23,919 nucleotides of DNA from Ichthyosporea sp. XGB-2017a (lineage: Eukaryota > Opisthokonta > Ichthyosporea). Below the pieces are notes generated by a model that was not told where the DNA came from, made no database searches, and worked only from the letters and a program-made list of their open reading frames with translations. Both the position numbers and the translations under genes were made by a program. The stretch's first letter is position 1, and each line of letters opens with the position of its first letter. Of this stretch, positions 1 to 7,674 are shown piece by piece. The DNA is taken from contig PDIM01000061.1 of the NCBI GenBank assembly GCA_002811675.1, forward strand, positions 1 through 23,919, read 5' to 3'.

Positions 1-745
1 ATGAACCTTTTTGCCTTTTGGCTGCTTTTTGAAAAATTCAAAAAAAAAAAAAAGAAGAAATAATGGCGGGAAAAATGAGGCAGCTGGTAAGAGTCTCGGT
101 ACCTTAATAACGAATACACACTACCACCAGAAGGCAGAGCAAACACACTCGGTCCACGAGGGGGATTACTAAGTGTTGCTTAATGCACCTGTGAATGAGC
201 GTATTACACTCGACTCTGCTTGGGAGGATTACTGCTACCCACCGGAGGAAAATATATTAGTCTTGGCGCAGCCAAGGAAATGCACAGCCCACACGGGTAC
301 GGAAGCATCTCTGTTTTTCTTCTTGTACATGTTGTTCTTTTTATTCATCAGCTTACTTCGTTCTTTGTCACGTGCTGGACAGCTAAAAACACGTACACGT
401 ATGTAACTAAAAGTAGAACAAAGAAGAAGAAGCTAGCGAGCCTCTCAATCCAAATCTTTTTCATTATCACAACTATTTACAAACGCCCAATATTTTTTTT
501 GCTTTCTTTTTTTTCAAGGAAAAAAAAAAATAGCATTAAAACATAGATCAATCCCCCTTATACTGTATCTTATGAATCAAGACCAGCTACTGCCCTCCCA
601 ACTCCATTCGTTTAAAATCCAAAGGCAGCACGCACTCAAGTCTCAACACACCTCGAACGAAAATCAACCCAACTAATGCGGGAAAGGGAAAATAAATAAT
701 AATAACAGTAGTAGACATTCCTTTGTGGCTTTGAATTTTGATCCT
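1..745. other. Intergenic sequence, no supportable gene
   Basis: This AT-rich stretch has A and T homopolymers (near 40-60 and 490-530). The open frames on the plus strand start at GTG or TTG rather than ATG, are rich in F, L and K from T/A tracts, and resemble no family I recognise. An E-box hexamer CACGTG is at 369-374 and CACGTA/ACACGT-like copies follow at about 390-400. No tRNA-like cloverleaf was seen. It may be flanking or untranslated sequence of a gene beyond the left edge. Confidence 0.5.
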
Positions 746-796
746 GGGAAGGGGGGGGGGGTCCCATCACATTGGGGGGAGGGGGTTGAAGGGGGG
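746..796 (+). other. Putative G-quadruplex cluster of G-tracts
   Basis: Five guanine runs are seen on the plus strand: GGG at 746-748, eleven G at 751-761, six at 774-779, five at 781-785 and six at 791-796. The separating loops are 2, 12, 1 and 5 nt. This meets the usual four-tract rule for an intramolecular G-quadruplex, with an i-motif-capable C-rich opposite strand. It lies in AT-rich DNA about 0.5 kb downstream of the FKBP8 stop codon. The function is unknown. Very long G runs are also places where sequencing makes length errors. Confidence 0.6.
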
Positions 797-820
797 TCAT
801 GGGCAAGCCGGAGTCCTCCA

Positions 821-1003
821 TCACCTCAAAGACTTCTTCTCCTTGTGAGAAGTTTCCTCTTCAGAGCGAACAAATCTTTCGCCTTTTACTAAAGATTTCC
901 GTGGAGAGGGAACATATACTCCTTTGAAGTAATTTTTCTCTGATCCTACCCTTTCTGTAAAGAAGGGAGTTTCAGGTCTTCTTTCTTTTTCTGTTCTTTT
1001 CAC
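821..1003 (-). other. Weak candidate terminal exon of an unrecognised minus-strand gene
   Basis: An open frame of about 60 codons ends in TGA at 821-823. It has no ATG, and an in-frame TAA lies just upstream, so it could only be coding as a spliced exon. A possible acceptor (TTTAAAAG) immediately precedes it, and a GTGAGC donor about 55 nt further upstream could join it in frame to a short ATG-started piece (MLQSH) near 1041-1055. The peptide is basic and hydrophilic, with a central segment reading NYFKGVYVPSPRKSL. I recognise no family. Purine-rich DNA gives such K/E/R frames by chance, so this may not be a gene. Confidence 0.2.
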
Positions 1004-1021
1004 CTTTTAAATTTTTGTAGC

Positions 1022-1157
1022 TTTATTTCTTTATGTTTCGTTGCGATCGCTCACATGACTCTGCAACATAGCGTTGCTTTGATACTCTTGTTAGTTAGCT
1101 TATGCTTCCGCTCTTCAGGTACATAGTTAACATTTAAAATTTATTTCCACTTTTATT
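1022..1157 (-). terminator. Cluster of AATAAA polyadenylation signals downstream of FKBP8
   Basis: Read on the minus strand, AATAAA occurs at 1152-1157, 1140-1145 and 1022-1027. These sit about 140-275 nt past the FKBP8 stop codon. They are plausible 3'-end signals, although AATAAA is common by chance in sequence this AT-rich. Confidence 0.4.
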
Positions 1158-1295
1158 TCGGTTGCATGGAACAAAAATATATCCTAAGAGCTTCCACCAT
1201 CGGTCTGTAAACCAACAATTACACGATGGGGGAACGCATGCATGTATACCAGATACGTTGTGACCGAGAGTTGTTTACTTTAGAAGAAACAACAT

Positions 1296-2666
1296 TTAGC
1301 TTTGGAAGTAGATGTACGCAAAGTACGCAATGATTACAACTAATACAGCCATCAGGGAGAAGAAAATTGTACCATGCTTTTCTAAGAAGGTCTCTTCAAT
1401 AGTTTCGTCGTTGCTCAAATAAGTTCCATTTAAGGATCCTATCATTTTACTATATATTTTCTTTTGCTTTTTTTTACTAGCAAACTCCTTAAGTTTGGCC
1501 TTTTCGAATTCGTCTCGAATTTCCTGATTTGAGGGCTCTAACGAAACGGCGCGCTTTAGGAAGGCCCGCGCCTCATCATATTCGTTGATCGCCAAGTGTG
1601 CCTGTCCCTTCCGAAATAATGCCTTAACACTTTCACTGTCAATAACAAGCACATCTTCACACACTTGCAATGCTTTCTTGTAGTCTTTGACTAAAGAACA
1701 CAACAAAAATAAACTACTTTAGTACGCGACCATTTGCATTTACTACAAAAAATCTTCAAACCCAAAAAGTTCACCTACCTTTCACCAAAGCTGAAGCCAG
1801 ATTATTCATGCACTTCACTTTAGTATCTTTCAAATTTTCCAGCACCTCCACTTCCTCCGAATTGTCTTCGTCAAATGTTTCAGGAAAAACCATAAACTCT
1901 ATCCCTTTACTATAAGCGTTAATGGCCTGCTCGTATAATGCCCTATTAAATAAATTGTTACCCCTCTCTTTTTTGGCCATTCCCGTACTAAGTCTTTCAC
2001 TCAAAGTCATATCTGCAACATCTTTCTTCTCCTCAAAATCTATAAGCTCAGCTTCCAAAAGAATAGTTGTACTTGGAGGAATATCCGGCTCCCTTTACAC
2101 GCATCAATATCAATGTAACAATAAGAAGTGCAAAGTTAGCTGGCTATCTATCAAGAATCACATTTCCGCTAGATTAAATCACAATAGCGTATACTTACAG
2201 CCCCAATTCTCCATATGCGTATCGTGCATCACACTTAACAAGCATAATCTCTCCTTTGTGCATAAAGGGAGCAATTAAATCCAACCCCATAATAACATCC
2301 CCTTCTCCAACCCGAAAAGTACTCGTTTCATCAGAACTAACTGAGTGAATAACAGACCCATCTTCGAACTTCTCCACAACACCCATAGTAACAACATCAC
2401 CATTCCTTGGTCTATCATTATCGTCACCCAAGCCCGGTTTTACTGTCTGCAAGTTTCCGTTTTTAAGCAACACAAGGTTAATAAGAGCGGCCCAGATCGC
2501 GCTTTTTTTACTTCTTTTACTCTTAGCTTACCTTTGCCAGCAAAAGTCCATTTCCAACAACATCCAGCCACTCATCTTCCAAAGAAGACACCGGCTTGTC
2601 ACTTTGATCAGCACCACCATCCAAATCACTCACAGAGACTGGTTCACTGACTTCAGTTGTCCCCAT
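1296..2666 (-). CDS. FKBP8: FKBP8-like tail-anchored immunophilin (FKBP domain, TPRs, C-terminal TM)
   Basis: There are four exons on the minus strand: 2532-2666, 2199-2446, 1779-2092 and 1296-1690. The introns are 85, 106 and 88 nt, all GT-AG, and the joins keep the frame for 363 residues. Residues 31-47 (EWLDVVGNGLL then AKT) match the FKBP8 lead-in. The FKBP fold covers about 57-147 and the TPRs about 160-193, 216-249 and 250-283. A hydrophobic anchor lies at about 340-359 with a five-residue tail (IYFQS). FKBP8 family proteins sit in the outer mitochondrial or ER membrane and recruit Hsp90 through the TPRs. The active-site tryptophan of FKBP12-type enzymes is Leu100 here, as in FKBP8, so isomerase activity is probably weak. 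The start was chosen as the only ATG giving the conserved N-terminal lead-in. The human protein is somewhat longer (about 412 residues). Confidence 0.93.
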
Positions 2667-3018
2667 TTTTAGATATATCTATATATTTTAAATAAGACGT
2701 AGCCAGATTAGATTCTTTCTAAATCATGAAACCCAAGAGCAAAACAGCAATCAAAATGCAAAGTTAAGCAGAGGTGTCTAGTTGTTCTCGTCACTACTGT
2801 TGTTCACACTCCACAAGAAAAGATGCTTCTCAAAGTTGGTCGCTTTATACCCCTTAAATTTAAATTAACCACTCTGTACCTGTAAATCTCAAACTACACC
2901 CACCAAATGAAAAGAGTTGCTGAACAAAACAAAATCCACGTTCGTACAACAAGCAAAAAAAAGTCACAATAGTCCCAGCCCAAAGAAAAAAAGTGGAAGA
3001 AGCCCGAAGAACTAACGA

Positions 3019-3140
3019 CGCGGGGCCCAGAATCCCCTAGCTGACACAGGGCCCAGGGGCTAGGCATAGAGAATACAGTTCTCTATGGGCTAGGGGCCAA
3101 AACCCAGCTACATAGCTGCTAGCGCTTCATAGCTAGGCGC
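3019..3140. repeat. GC-rich, CTAG-dense inverted-repeat island
   Basis: A perfect 9-bp stem CATAGAGAA (3065-3073) and TTCTCTATG (3079-3087) encloses the loop TACAG. An outer perfect 8-bp pair CCCCTAGC (3034-3041) and GCTAGGGG (3089-3096) brackets it. GGGCCCAG occurs twice, at 3023-3030 and 3050-3057. CTAG tetramers occur five times, at 3037, 3060, 3090, 3119 and 3133. The composition contrasts sharply with the AT-rich surroundings. It could be a structured RNA, a cis-regulatory element or the remnant of a small palindromic repeat. No known family is recognised. Confidence 0.6.
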
Positions 3141-3491
3141 TCGCACTATTGAATACTATTGACTGCCTGTTTCGCCTTGGTGTTAATTAATTACAAGGTA
3201 CCGAGAATATCGAAGCCCCCGCCCACGTGACCGAAACGCATTTAGAATGGCTCTTGGAGGATTGGAGGATTTGTAAGGAGGTGAGTTGAAAAGTGTGGTC
3301 GTTTATTGAAAGGTTGCAGCAGTAGCTGCTGTTTGTTTCAGTAGTTAGTTCAAAGATTAACAGTCTTTTTTATTAGGCTTAGGAAAGAATCCGGGACAAA
3401 GTATAAATTCAAGTAAAAAGTAAGCACGGAAAAACAAAGCAAGAAGGGTAAGGTAGAAGGTAGAAAAGAGGACTCTTGAAAAGAAAAGAGA

Positions 3492-3614
3492 ATGGAATGT
3501 GCCGAAGAAAGTCCTGTGGTCAACTGTGTGCAGCTGGAAACTCGCGTAAAGATAATACTTGAACTATTGCTCGAGTCTAGGGAAGTTTTTCTTATCCTGC
3601 TCAACAGTTCTTAG
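3492..3614 (+). other. Short ATG-started frame, 40 codons, doubtful
   Basis: The frame starts at an ATG in an A-rich purine context and ends at TAG. It encodes an acidic N-terminus with two cysteines followed by a leucine-rich amphipathic segment (KIILELLLESR). I recognise no homologue. It lies in the long spacer upstream of tetraspanin 1 and may be an upstream ORF or chance. It is recorded only because it is one of the few ATG-started frames in this spacer with a protein-like composition. Confidence 0.12.
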
Positions 3615-4351
3615 TTTATAGAGGGTAGATGGGGGGTTAAGAAATATTTCTGGCACCGAAAAGTTTAAGCGAGGGCTATTGTAAGTACAGGTCACTCTGG
3701 CTCCCTTGAAGACTAACAGTATGAAGATGACCAATTCAGAGGCGCCTAAGACAAAGAATTCAACACTGCTCTTTTAAAAAATAGTACAAAAGAACTCTTA
3801 GCCTCACTTGGTTCCACTTGGTGAGTAGATTGATAATTCAGATTTCCTTAAATCAATCAATAGAAAACCAAATAGCGGAGGTAAAGTGAAAATTTTATTG
3901 CCATTTTATATCCCAACTCAAAACCACAAACTGTTGCCAAAAGGTTCACCAACTATAATGCCTATTTTTGTAGAACGTCCAAGTTAGTGCAGTTTCAGGC
4001 GCCCACTCAGCCCGAAATAAGCACACACAAACATCTTGCAATATTAACCTTCCTTTCTCTGGTACGCCATTTTAGAACACTGCCTTCCAAGTTTATACAC
4101 ACTCTCATTGCGTGCACTTCCGTCCATTACGGAATTAAGAACAAACCTCAACCAAAACAAGGCACTGGCAAGCAAACCAAATGCTAGCAAGTCATTACAT
4201 CTTCTTGACACAAGCTTGCAGGCTTCCTAAAATACGAGACTAAGGAAGACTCCTAGCTAGGGACAAGTAAGAAGACTCCTGTATTGGAGAGGTACTGCAC
4301 ATAGATAACTTGCAGGACTACATAGCTTCATGCGGAGAATTAAAGGGTTGC

Positions 4352-4360
4352 TATAAATAG
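4352..4360 (+). promoter_or_regulatory. Upstream TATA-like motif TATAAATAG
   Basis: This is a canonical TATAAATAG, 376 bp before the tetraspanin 1 start codon and 203 bp before an identical motif. It may be an alternative promoter, or the promoter of an unrecognised short transcript that includes the 4423-4439 hairpin. Confidence 0.35.
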
Positions 4361-4422
4361 GGTCACATGGGGAATAAAGGAATTTCTCCTGCCCGCAACA
4401 CCAACCCGGCGACGTTTCCGAG

Positions 4423-4439
4423 TTCCCTAAATAAGGGAA
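4423..4439. repeat. Small perfect hairpin TTCCCT-AAATA-AGGGAA
   Basis: A 6-bp perfect inverted repeat with a 5-nt loop lies between the two TATA-like motifs. If the upstream TATA is used, the hairpin falls inside the 5' leader. It is short enough to be chance. Confidence 0.3.
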
Positions 4440-4554
4440 ATTCTGGGTGTTATTATATCAAGAACAATTACCGTGGTGGGAAATATGAAGCATATTATTA
4501 TAATGGGGTTTGGGCTTATTTATTTCACCACCTACTTTAGCTATTACTGTTGGG

Positions 4555-4564
4555 TATAAATAGG
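4555..4564 (+). promoter_or_regulatory. Probable TATA box of tetraspanin 1
   Basis: TATAAATAGG lies 173 bp upstream of the ATG. It is the better placed of the two identical TATA motifs and would give a 5' leader of about 140 nt. Confidence 0.5.
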
Positions 4565-4727
4565 AAGATCTATTGCCTCTATGGTCTATCCGGCACTTAC
4601 TCACAGTGTGTAAGGACAGGTGATTTGTGTGTGCTATTGTGACCTTTGGATTTCAAAGTTCAGAACGTGAAGTAGAGGTTATACGGCAGAAACGTTCTGT
4701 ATTCAGCGCTTCCATTCGTAAAGCAAG

Positions 4728-5570
4728 ATGGGGTGCTTTAAAAGGTGTGGCTATTGCCTCACTGTTGGCTGGCTCACTGCATTTAACTTCGTTTGCTTCT
4801 TGTTCGGCTGTGCTCTTGTTGGGGGAGCAATTTTTGTTTTCGTCTCCTCGTTTAAAGACGAAGCAGAAGTTCTGGCAGAGGATTATAACTACGATATGAA
4901 TTACATAGACCAGGTCGTGATATCGTTGGCTGTCCTTGGTGGATTTATGTGTCTTTTTGGCATCTTTGGCTGCTGTGGATCAATAGGAAAAAGCAAGCGC
5001 TTTCTTAAGTTGTATATTGTCATTGTAATTCTCACATTCGTTGCACTTGGCATTTGCGCTGCATTCACAGCTAGGGGCAAAACTGAAACTGACGATTGGA
5101 TGACAGACGAGCTATCGCCGATCCTTGAATCTTATTTTAGCCAGTTCAAAGATGCTGTTGATCAAGGTGCAGATATTAGCCAAATAGATGGATCCTCTTA
5201 TTTGCAACCAATTTCCGAAATTCAGACAACAATTGGGTGCTGTGGGGTTAATGGGATAGAAGATTATACCAACAATGGTCTTCCACTGAACTGGACTGAA
5301 GGTTGTGATCAGTATACTACTGGCTGCGTAGAGAAAACTAGCGACTACATGGATACCGCCTTTTGGTATGCAATTTACGCACTAATTGCTTTCGGATGCA
5401 TATTGGTTCTGAATATCTTGTTGGCGATGCTCTACATTCATCATATCAGAAAGAAGCAAAGAGAAAAGATGCAGAGGGAACAGAGCAAGTATCAGCCCAA
5501 AGAAATGAGCTACAATGACGATACGGGCTCCATCCACACCATCGAAATTGCTTACAGTGGCTACTCGTAA
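4728..5570 (+). CDS. Tetraspanin (CCG type), first of a tandem pair
   Basis: This single-exon gene encodes a 280-residue four-pass membrane protein. The transmembrane segments are at about 14-40, 59-85, 93-115 and 214-238. The large extracellular loop (about 116-213) carries the diagnostic CCG at 171-173 and further cysteines at 193 and 200, which would form the two core disulfides. An Asn-Trp-Thr sequon is at 188-190. The N-terminus MGCFKRCGYC is cysteine-rich and suited to palmitoylation, which supports the chosen ATG. The cytoplasmic tail is basic then polar and ends HTIEIAYSGYS. Tetraspanins organise plasma-membrane or endolysosomal microdomains with partner receptors. The specific subfamily (CD63, CD9, CD151 and so on) cannot be assigned by eye. 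The next gene downstream is a paralogue in the same orientation. Confidence 0.93.
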   Translation: MGCFKRCGYCLTVGWLTAFNFVCFLFGCALVGGAIFVFVSSFKDEAEVLAEDYNYDMNYIDQVVISLAVLGGFMCLFGIFGCCGSIGKSKRFLKLYIVIVILTFVALGICAAFTARGKTETDDWMTDELSPILESYFSQFKDAVDQGADISQIDGSSYLQPISEIQTTIGCCGVNGIEDYTNNGLPLNWTEGCDQYTTGCVEKTSDYMDTAFWYAIYALIAFGCILVLNILLAMLYIHHIRKKQREKMQREQSKYQPKEMSYNDDTGSIHTIEIAYSGYS

Positions 5571-6393
5571 ACCACAAGTGCAAATTCCGGCGATGGCTAC
5601 CATTCTCATTAGCAGCAGTAACTTATTTCCAGCCTCCCTCTCCTTTGACACATATTATTTATGAAAAAAATGGGCGCACAGTACATAGAAGGAACAAAGA
5701 AACACAATTACTTCATTAATTCATACACCTTCCACGATTGCAGTTCAGTTTCTATCTCCGTAAGAAGAAGAAATAAAAAGAAGATACAGTTCAAAGCCCA
5801 TCCATCCATCCCTCACACAGCTACATAACAAATAAGCAGGCCATACAATACACATTCCACAGATAGAACACTGTCCACCATATTAGGCAAGTGTGGATTC
5901 TCTGGACCAGACGGGAAGTGCGTCACCTGCTTATTTTTCTCCTTGAAGACACAAGAGGAGGGAGGAAAGAGGGCAAGGGTTATGCTATGTTGTCTGTTTC
6001 AGTTCTCCAACCACCTCTTCATGCGTAATTTACAGAGTTATTTGTGGCTTTTTTCTTGTTTGTTTCGCATAGTTTGACAAAGCCCAAAGTGCAGGCAGTT
6101 TATGTGGAGTGGGGGGCTATCTCTTGTCTATACCACTCAGTCTTGTGAGATTTGGATGTGTTTGGAGCAAAGGATTAGTTACCAAAGAAGTCGCGGAATA
6201 GCCATATCTCAAGTTTTCTTTATATTGTTTATTGTTTACTGGCATAGCACACGCACCTCCAGCTGCATATATTCTACATTTGTTTTCTTGGCTGGACTGG
6301 TAAAGCAAAAGGTGATTTGCTTTGTATTAAATCCAAATAGACATAAACAAGTGCTTCTGTTAATACAATCCCGTTTTCTTTTCAAAATCAGGC
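5571..6393 (+). other. Spacer between the two tetraspanins
   Basis: It contains the 3' flank of tetraspanin 1, with AATAAA at 5772-5777 about 200 nt past the stop, and the promoter or leader of tetraspanin 2. A pyrimidine-rich acceptor-like sequence (TTTTCTTTTC then AAAATCAG) ends two bases before the tetraspanin 2 ATG, which suggests a 5'-leader intron. I could not fix its donor. No other gene was seen. Confidence 0.45.
5772..5777 (+). terminator. Probable AATAAA polyadenylation signal of tetraspanin 1
   Basis: The hexamer lies within a purine-rich segment about 200 nt after the stop codon, and no competing plus-strand gene starts for another 600 nt. Confidence 0.4.
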
Positions 6394-7455
6394 ATGCACT
6401 CATTTCAGCGTTATGATGACAGCCAGACAAGTGGCGTTCAACAGCAAAGAGACAATGAACTGCCATACTCCACAAGACAAACTACCTATGCATCTGCCTA
6501 TCGCACTGTATCTTCCACTTCTAAAAAGAAGGGTGGAGGTTGCTGTTTCAAGTGCGGTTATTTTAGCACTGCAGTGTGGCTAATAATATTCAATGGCATT
6601 AGTTTCCTAGTAGGCATTGCCATAATTGGACTAGCAATATATGTTCTTACTTCGTCTTACAGGGACGATGTTGATGTCCTTGCTGATGATTATGACTACA
6701 ACTTAAGCTTGGTGTTAGCCGTGATTTACTCCATGGTGGTCTTAGCCGCTCTGTTGGTCCTTTTCGCAACTACAGGCCTTTTTGGATCTTGTTGTCAGAG
6801 TAAATCTATATTTAAATTCTACATATTACTCATTGTATTGAGTCTTGCAGCCCTTGGAGTGACATGTTACTTTACGGTGTCTGGAAAAGGTGATACTGAC
6901 GATTGGATTAACGGGACCCTTAGGCCACGTTTACAGGCATATTTTGATGATTTTGCAGCTTTAAACATCCAACCCGATGAAATACCTTCGCAGCCTCCTA
7001 GTGGCGTTGATTTGGAAGATGTTAGTGATATACAAAAGGCATTTGATTGCTGTGGTGTGAATGGGATTGTTGACTACATTGAAAGCGGCCTTCCTGTTTC
7101 ATGGACTGAAGGATGTGAAGGAAATGAAAACATAGGATGTGTTTCGAAAACAGAGGACTATCTAAATGATGGTTTTTGGATTGCAGTTTATGCTTTAATT
7201 GTATTTGGTTCACTGATGGTTGTAAACATTGGTTTGACAATATTTATTATATATGGAATCAAAAAACGTAGAAGGGCCTCGCAAGACATCAAGATGCGCA
7301 GAAGGTCGGGCGGCGATGCAGAAAGTGAGCAGCCCAATACCATTGAAATTACCTTTCCGGATGCTTTCGCTGACGTAATATCAGGTCCATCAGAGCCAAA
7401 CCGCCCTCCACCTTACAACACTTCATTTGGTCAGACGTCTGGTGGAGAAGCATGA
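6394..7455 (+). CDS. Tetraspanin (CCG type) with N-terminal extension and PPxY tail, second of a tandem pair
   Basis: This gene encodes 353 residues in one exon. It shares the core layout of its upstream neighbour. After a polar extension of about 48 residues comes GGGCCFKCGYF, matching the cysteine-rich start of the paralogue. TM1 is at about 60-86, TM2 107-131, TM3 139-162 and TM4 262-288. The large loop has CCG at 219-221, WTEGC near 237-241 and a further Cys at 249. The tail is basic (KKRRR, MRRR), then carries NTIEI at 315-319 and PPPY at 338-341, a WW-domain ligand typical of Nedd4-family recruitment. M1 is the first ATG after an in-frame stop and the only Met before residue 114. The acceptor-like site just upstream leaves open a spliced 5' end. 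It is a likely tandem duplicate that diverged at both termini. Confidence 0.92.
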   Translation: MHSFQRYDDSQTSGVQQQRDNELPYSTRQTTYASAYRTVSSTSKKKGGGCCFKCGYFSTAVWLIIFNGISFLVGIAIIGLAIYVLTSSYRDDVDVLADDYDYNLSLVLAVIYSMVVLAALLVLFATTGLFGSCCQSKSIFKFYILLIVLSLAALGVTCYFTVSGKGDTDDWINGTLRPRLQAYFDDFAALNIQPDEIPSQPPSGVDLEDVSDIQKAFDCCGVNGIVDYIESGLPVSWTEGCEGNENIGCVSKTEDYLNDGFWIAVYALIVFGSLMVVNIGLTIFIIYGIKKRRRASQDIKMRRRSGGDAESEQPNTIEITFPDAFADVISGPSEPNRPPPYNTSFGQTSGGEA

Positions 7456-7543
7456 AAGTCTCTCTTCTCTGGAGTTTGTTAAGTGTATTTATTGCCTCCA
7501 TCGTCCATCGCTCACCTATATTGCCACCAAGAAAAGTAATCAG

Positions 7544-7549
7544 AATAAA
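7544..7549 (+). terminator. Probable AATAAA polyadenylation signal of tetraspanin 2
   Basis: The hexamer is 88 nt past the stop codon and lies in the 219-bp convergent spacer before the CHD1 stop. The minus-strand counterpart for CHD1 (AATAAA at 7488-7493) lies further left, so the two transcripts would overlap tail to tail. Confidence 0.55.
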
Positions 7550-7674
7550 TAGTTCGTGCATGTAAATTGTCAAGCACCAGTCTGACAAACTAGTCAAAAC
7601 AATATGTTGAGTATTCGTGCAAATATCTATTTTTCTTTTCGTGAATTTCTTGAAACATACAAAGGGCTAGGGAG

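Larger units (their letters stand above)
2667..4727. promoter_or_regulatory. Two-kilobase divergent spacer between FKBP8 and tetraspanin 1
   Basis: This is the longest gene-free stretch without N. It must hold the promoters of both flanking genes, which point away from each other. It contains a GC-rich inverted-repeat island (about 3019-3140), an E-box CACGTG at 3224-3229 in the context CCCACGTGAC, a CAGCAG/CTGCTG mini-hairpin near 3317-3332, two TATAAATAG motifs, and a TTCCCT/AGGGAA hairpin at 4423-4439. Open frames here begin at non-ATG codons or are very short. I see no tRNA or mobile element. Confidence 0.55.

Noticed and set aside
173-546. Two overlapping plus-strand open frames (77 and 108 codons)
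   Set aside because: They start at GTG and TTG, lack family features, and their hydrophobic runs come from T-rich tracts.
636-824. Minus-strand proline-rich frame starting MMEDSGLPM
   Set aside because: The prolines come from translating the C-rich strand of the G-tract cluster, and the remainder shows no domain. It is best read as non-coding.
88-3210. A 12-bp inverted match around GGTACC flanking the FKBP8 region
   Set aside because: Dozens of 12-mer inverted matches are expected by chance in a window of this size. The match does not extend.
3350-3604. Minus-strand 84-codon frame
   Set aside because: It starts at TTG with Ser/Leu/Phe composition from pyrimidine-rich DNA. There is no recognisable domain and no ATG at the start.
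3987-4187. Plus-strand 66-codon frame
   Set aside because: The start is GTG, the composition is unremarkable, no family is recognised, and no splice or promoter signals fit.
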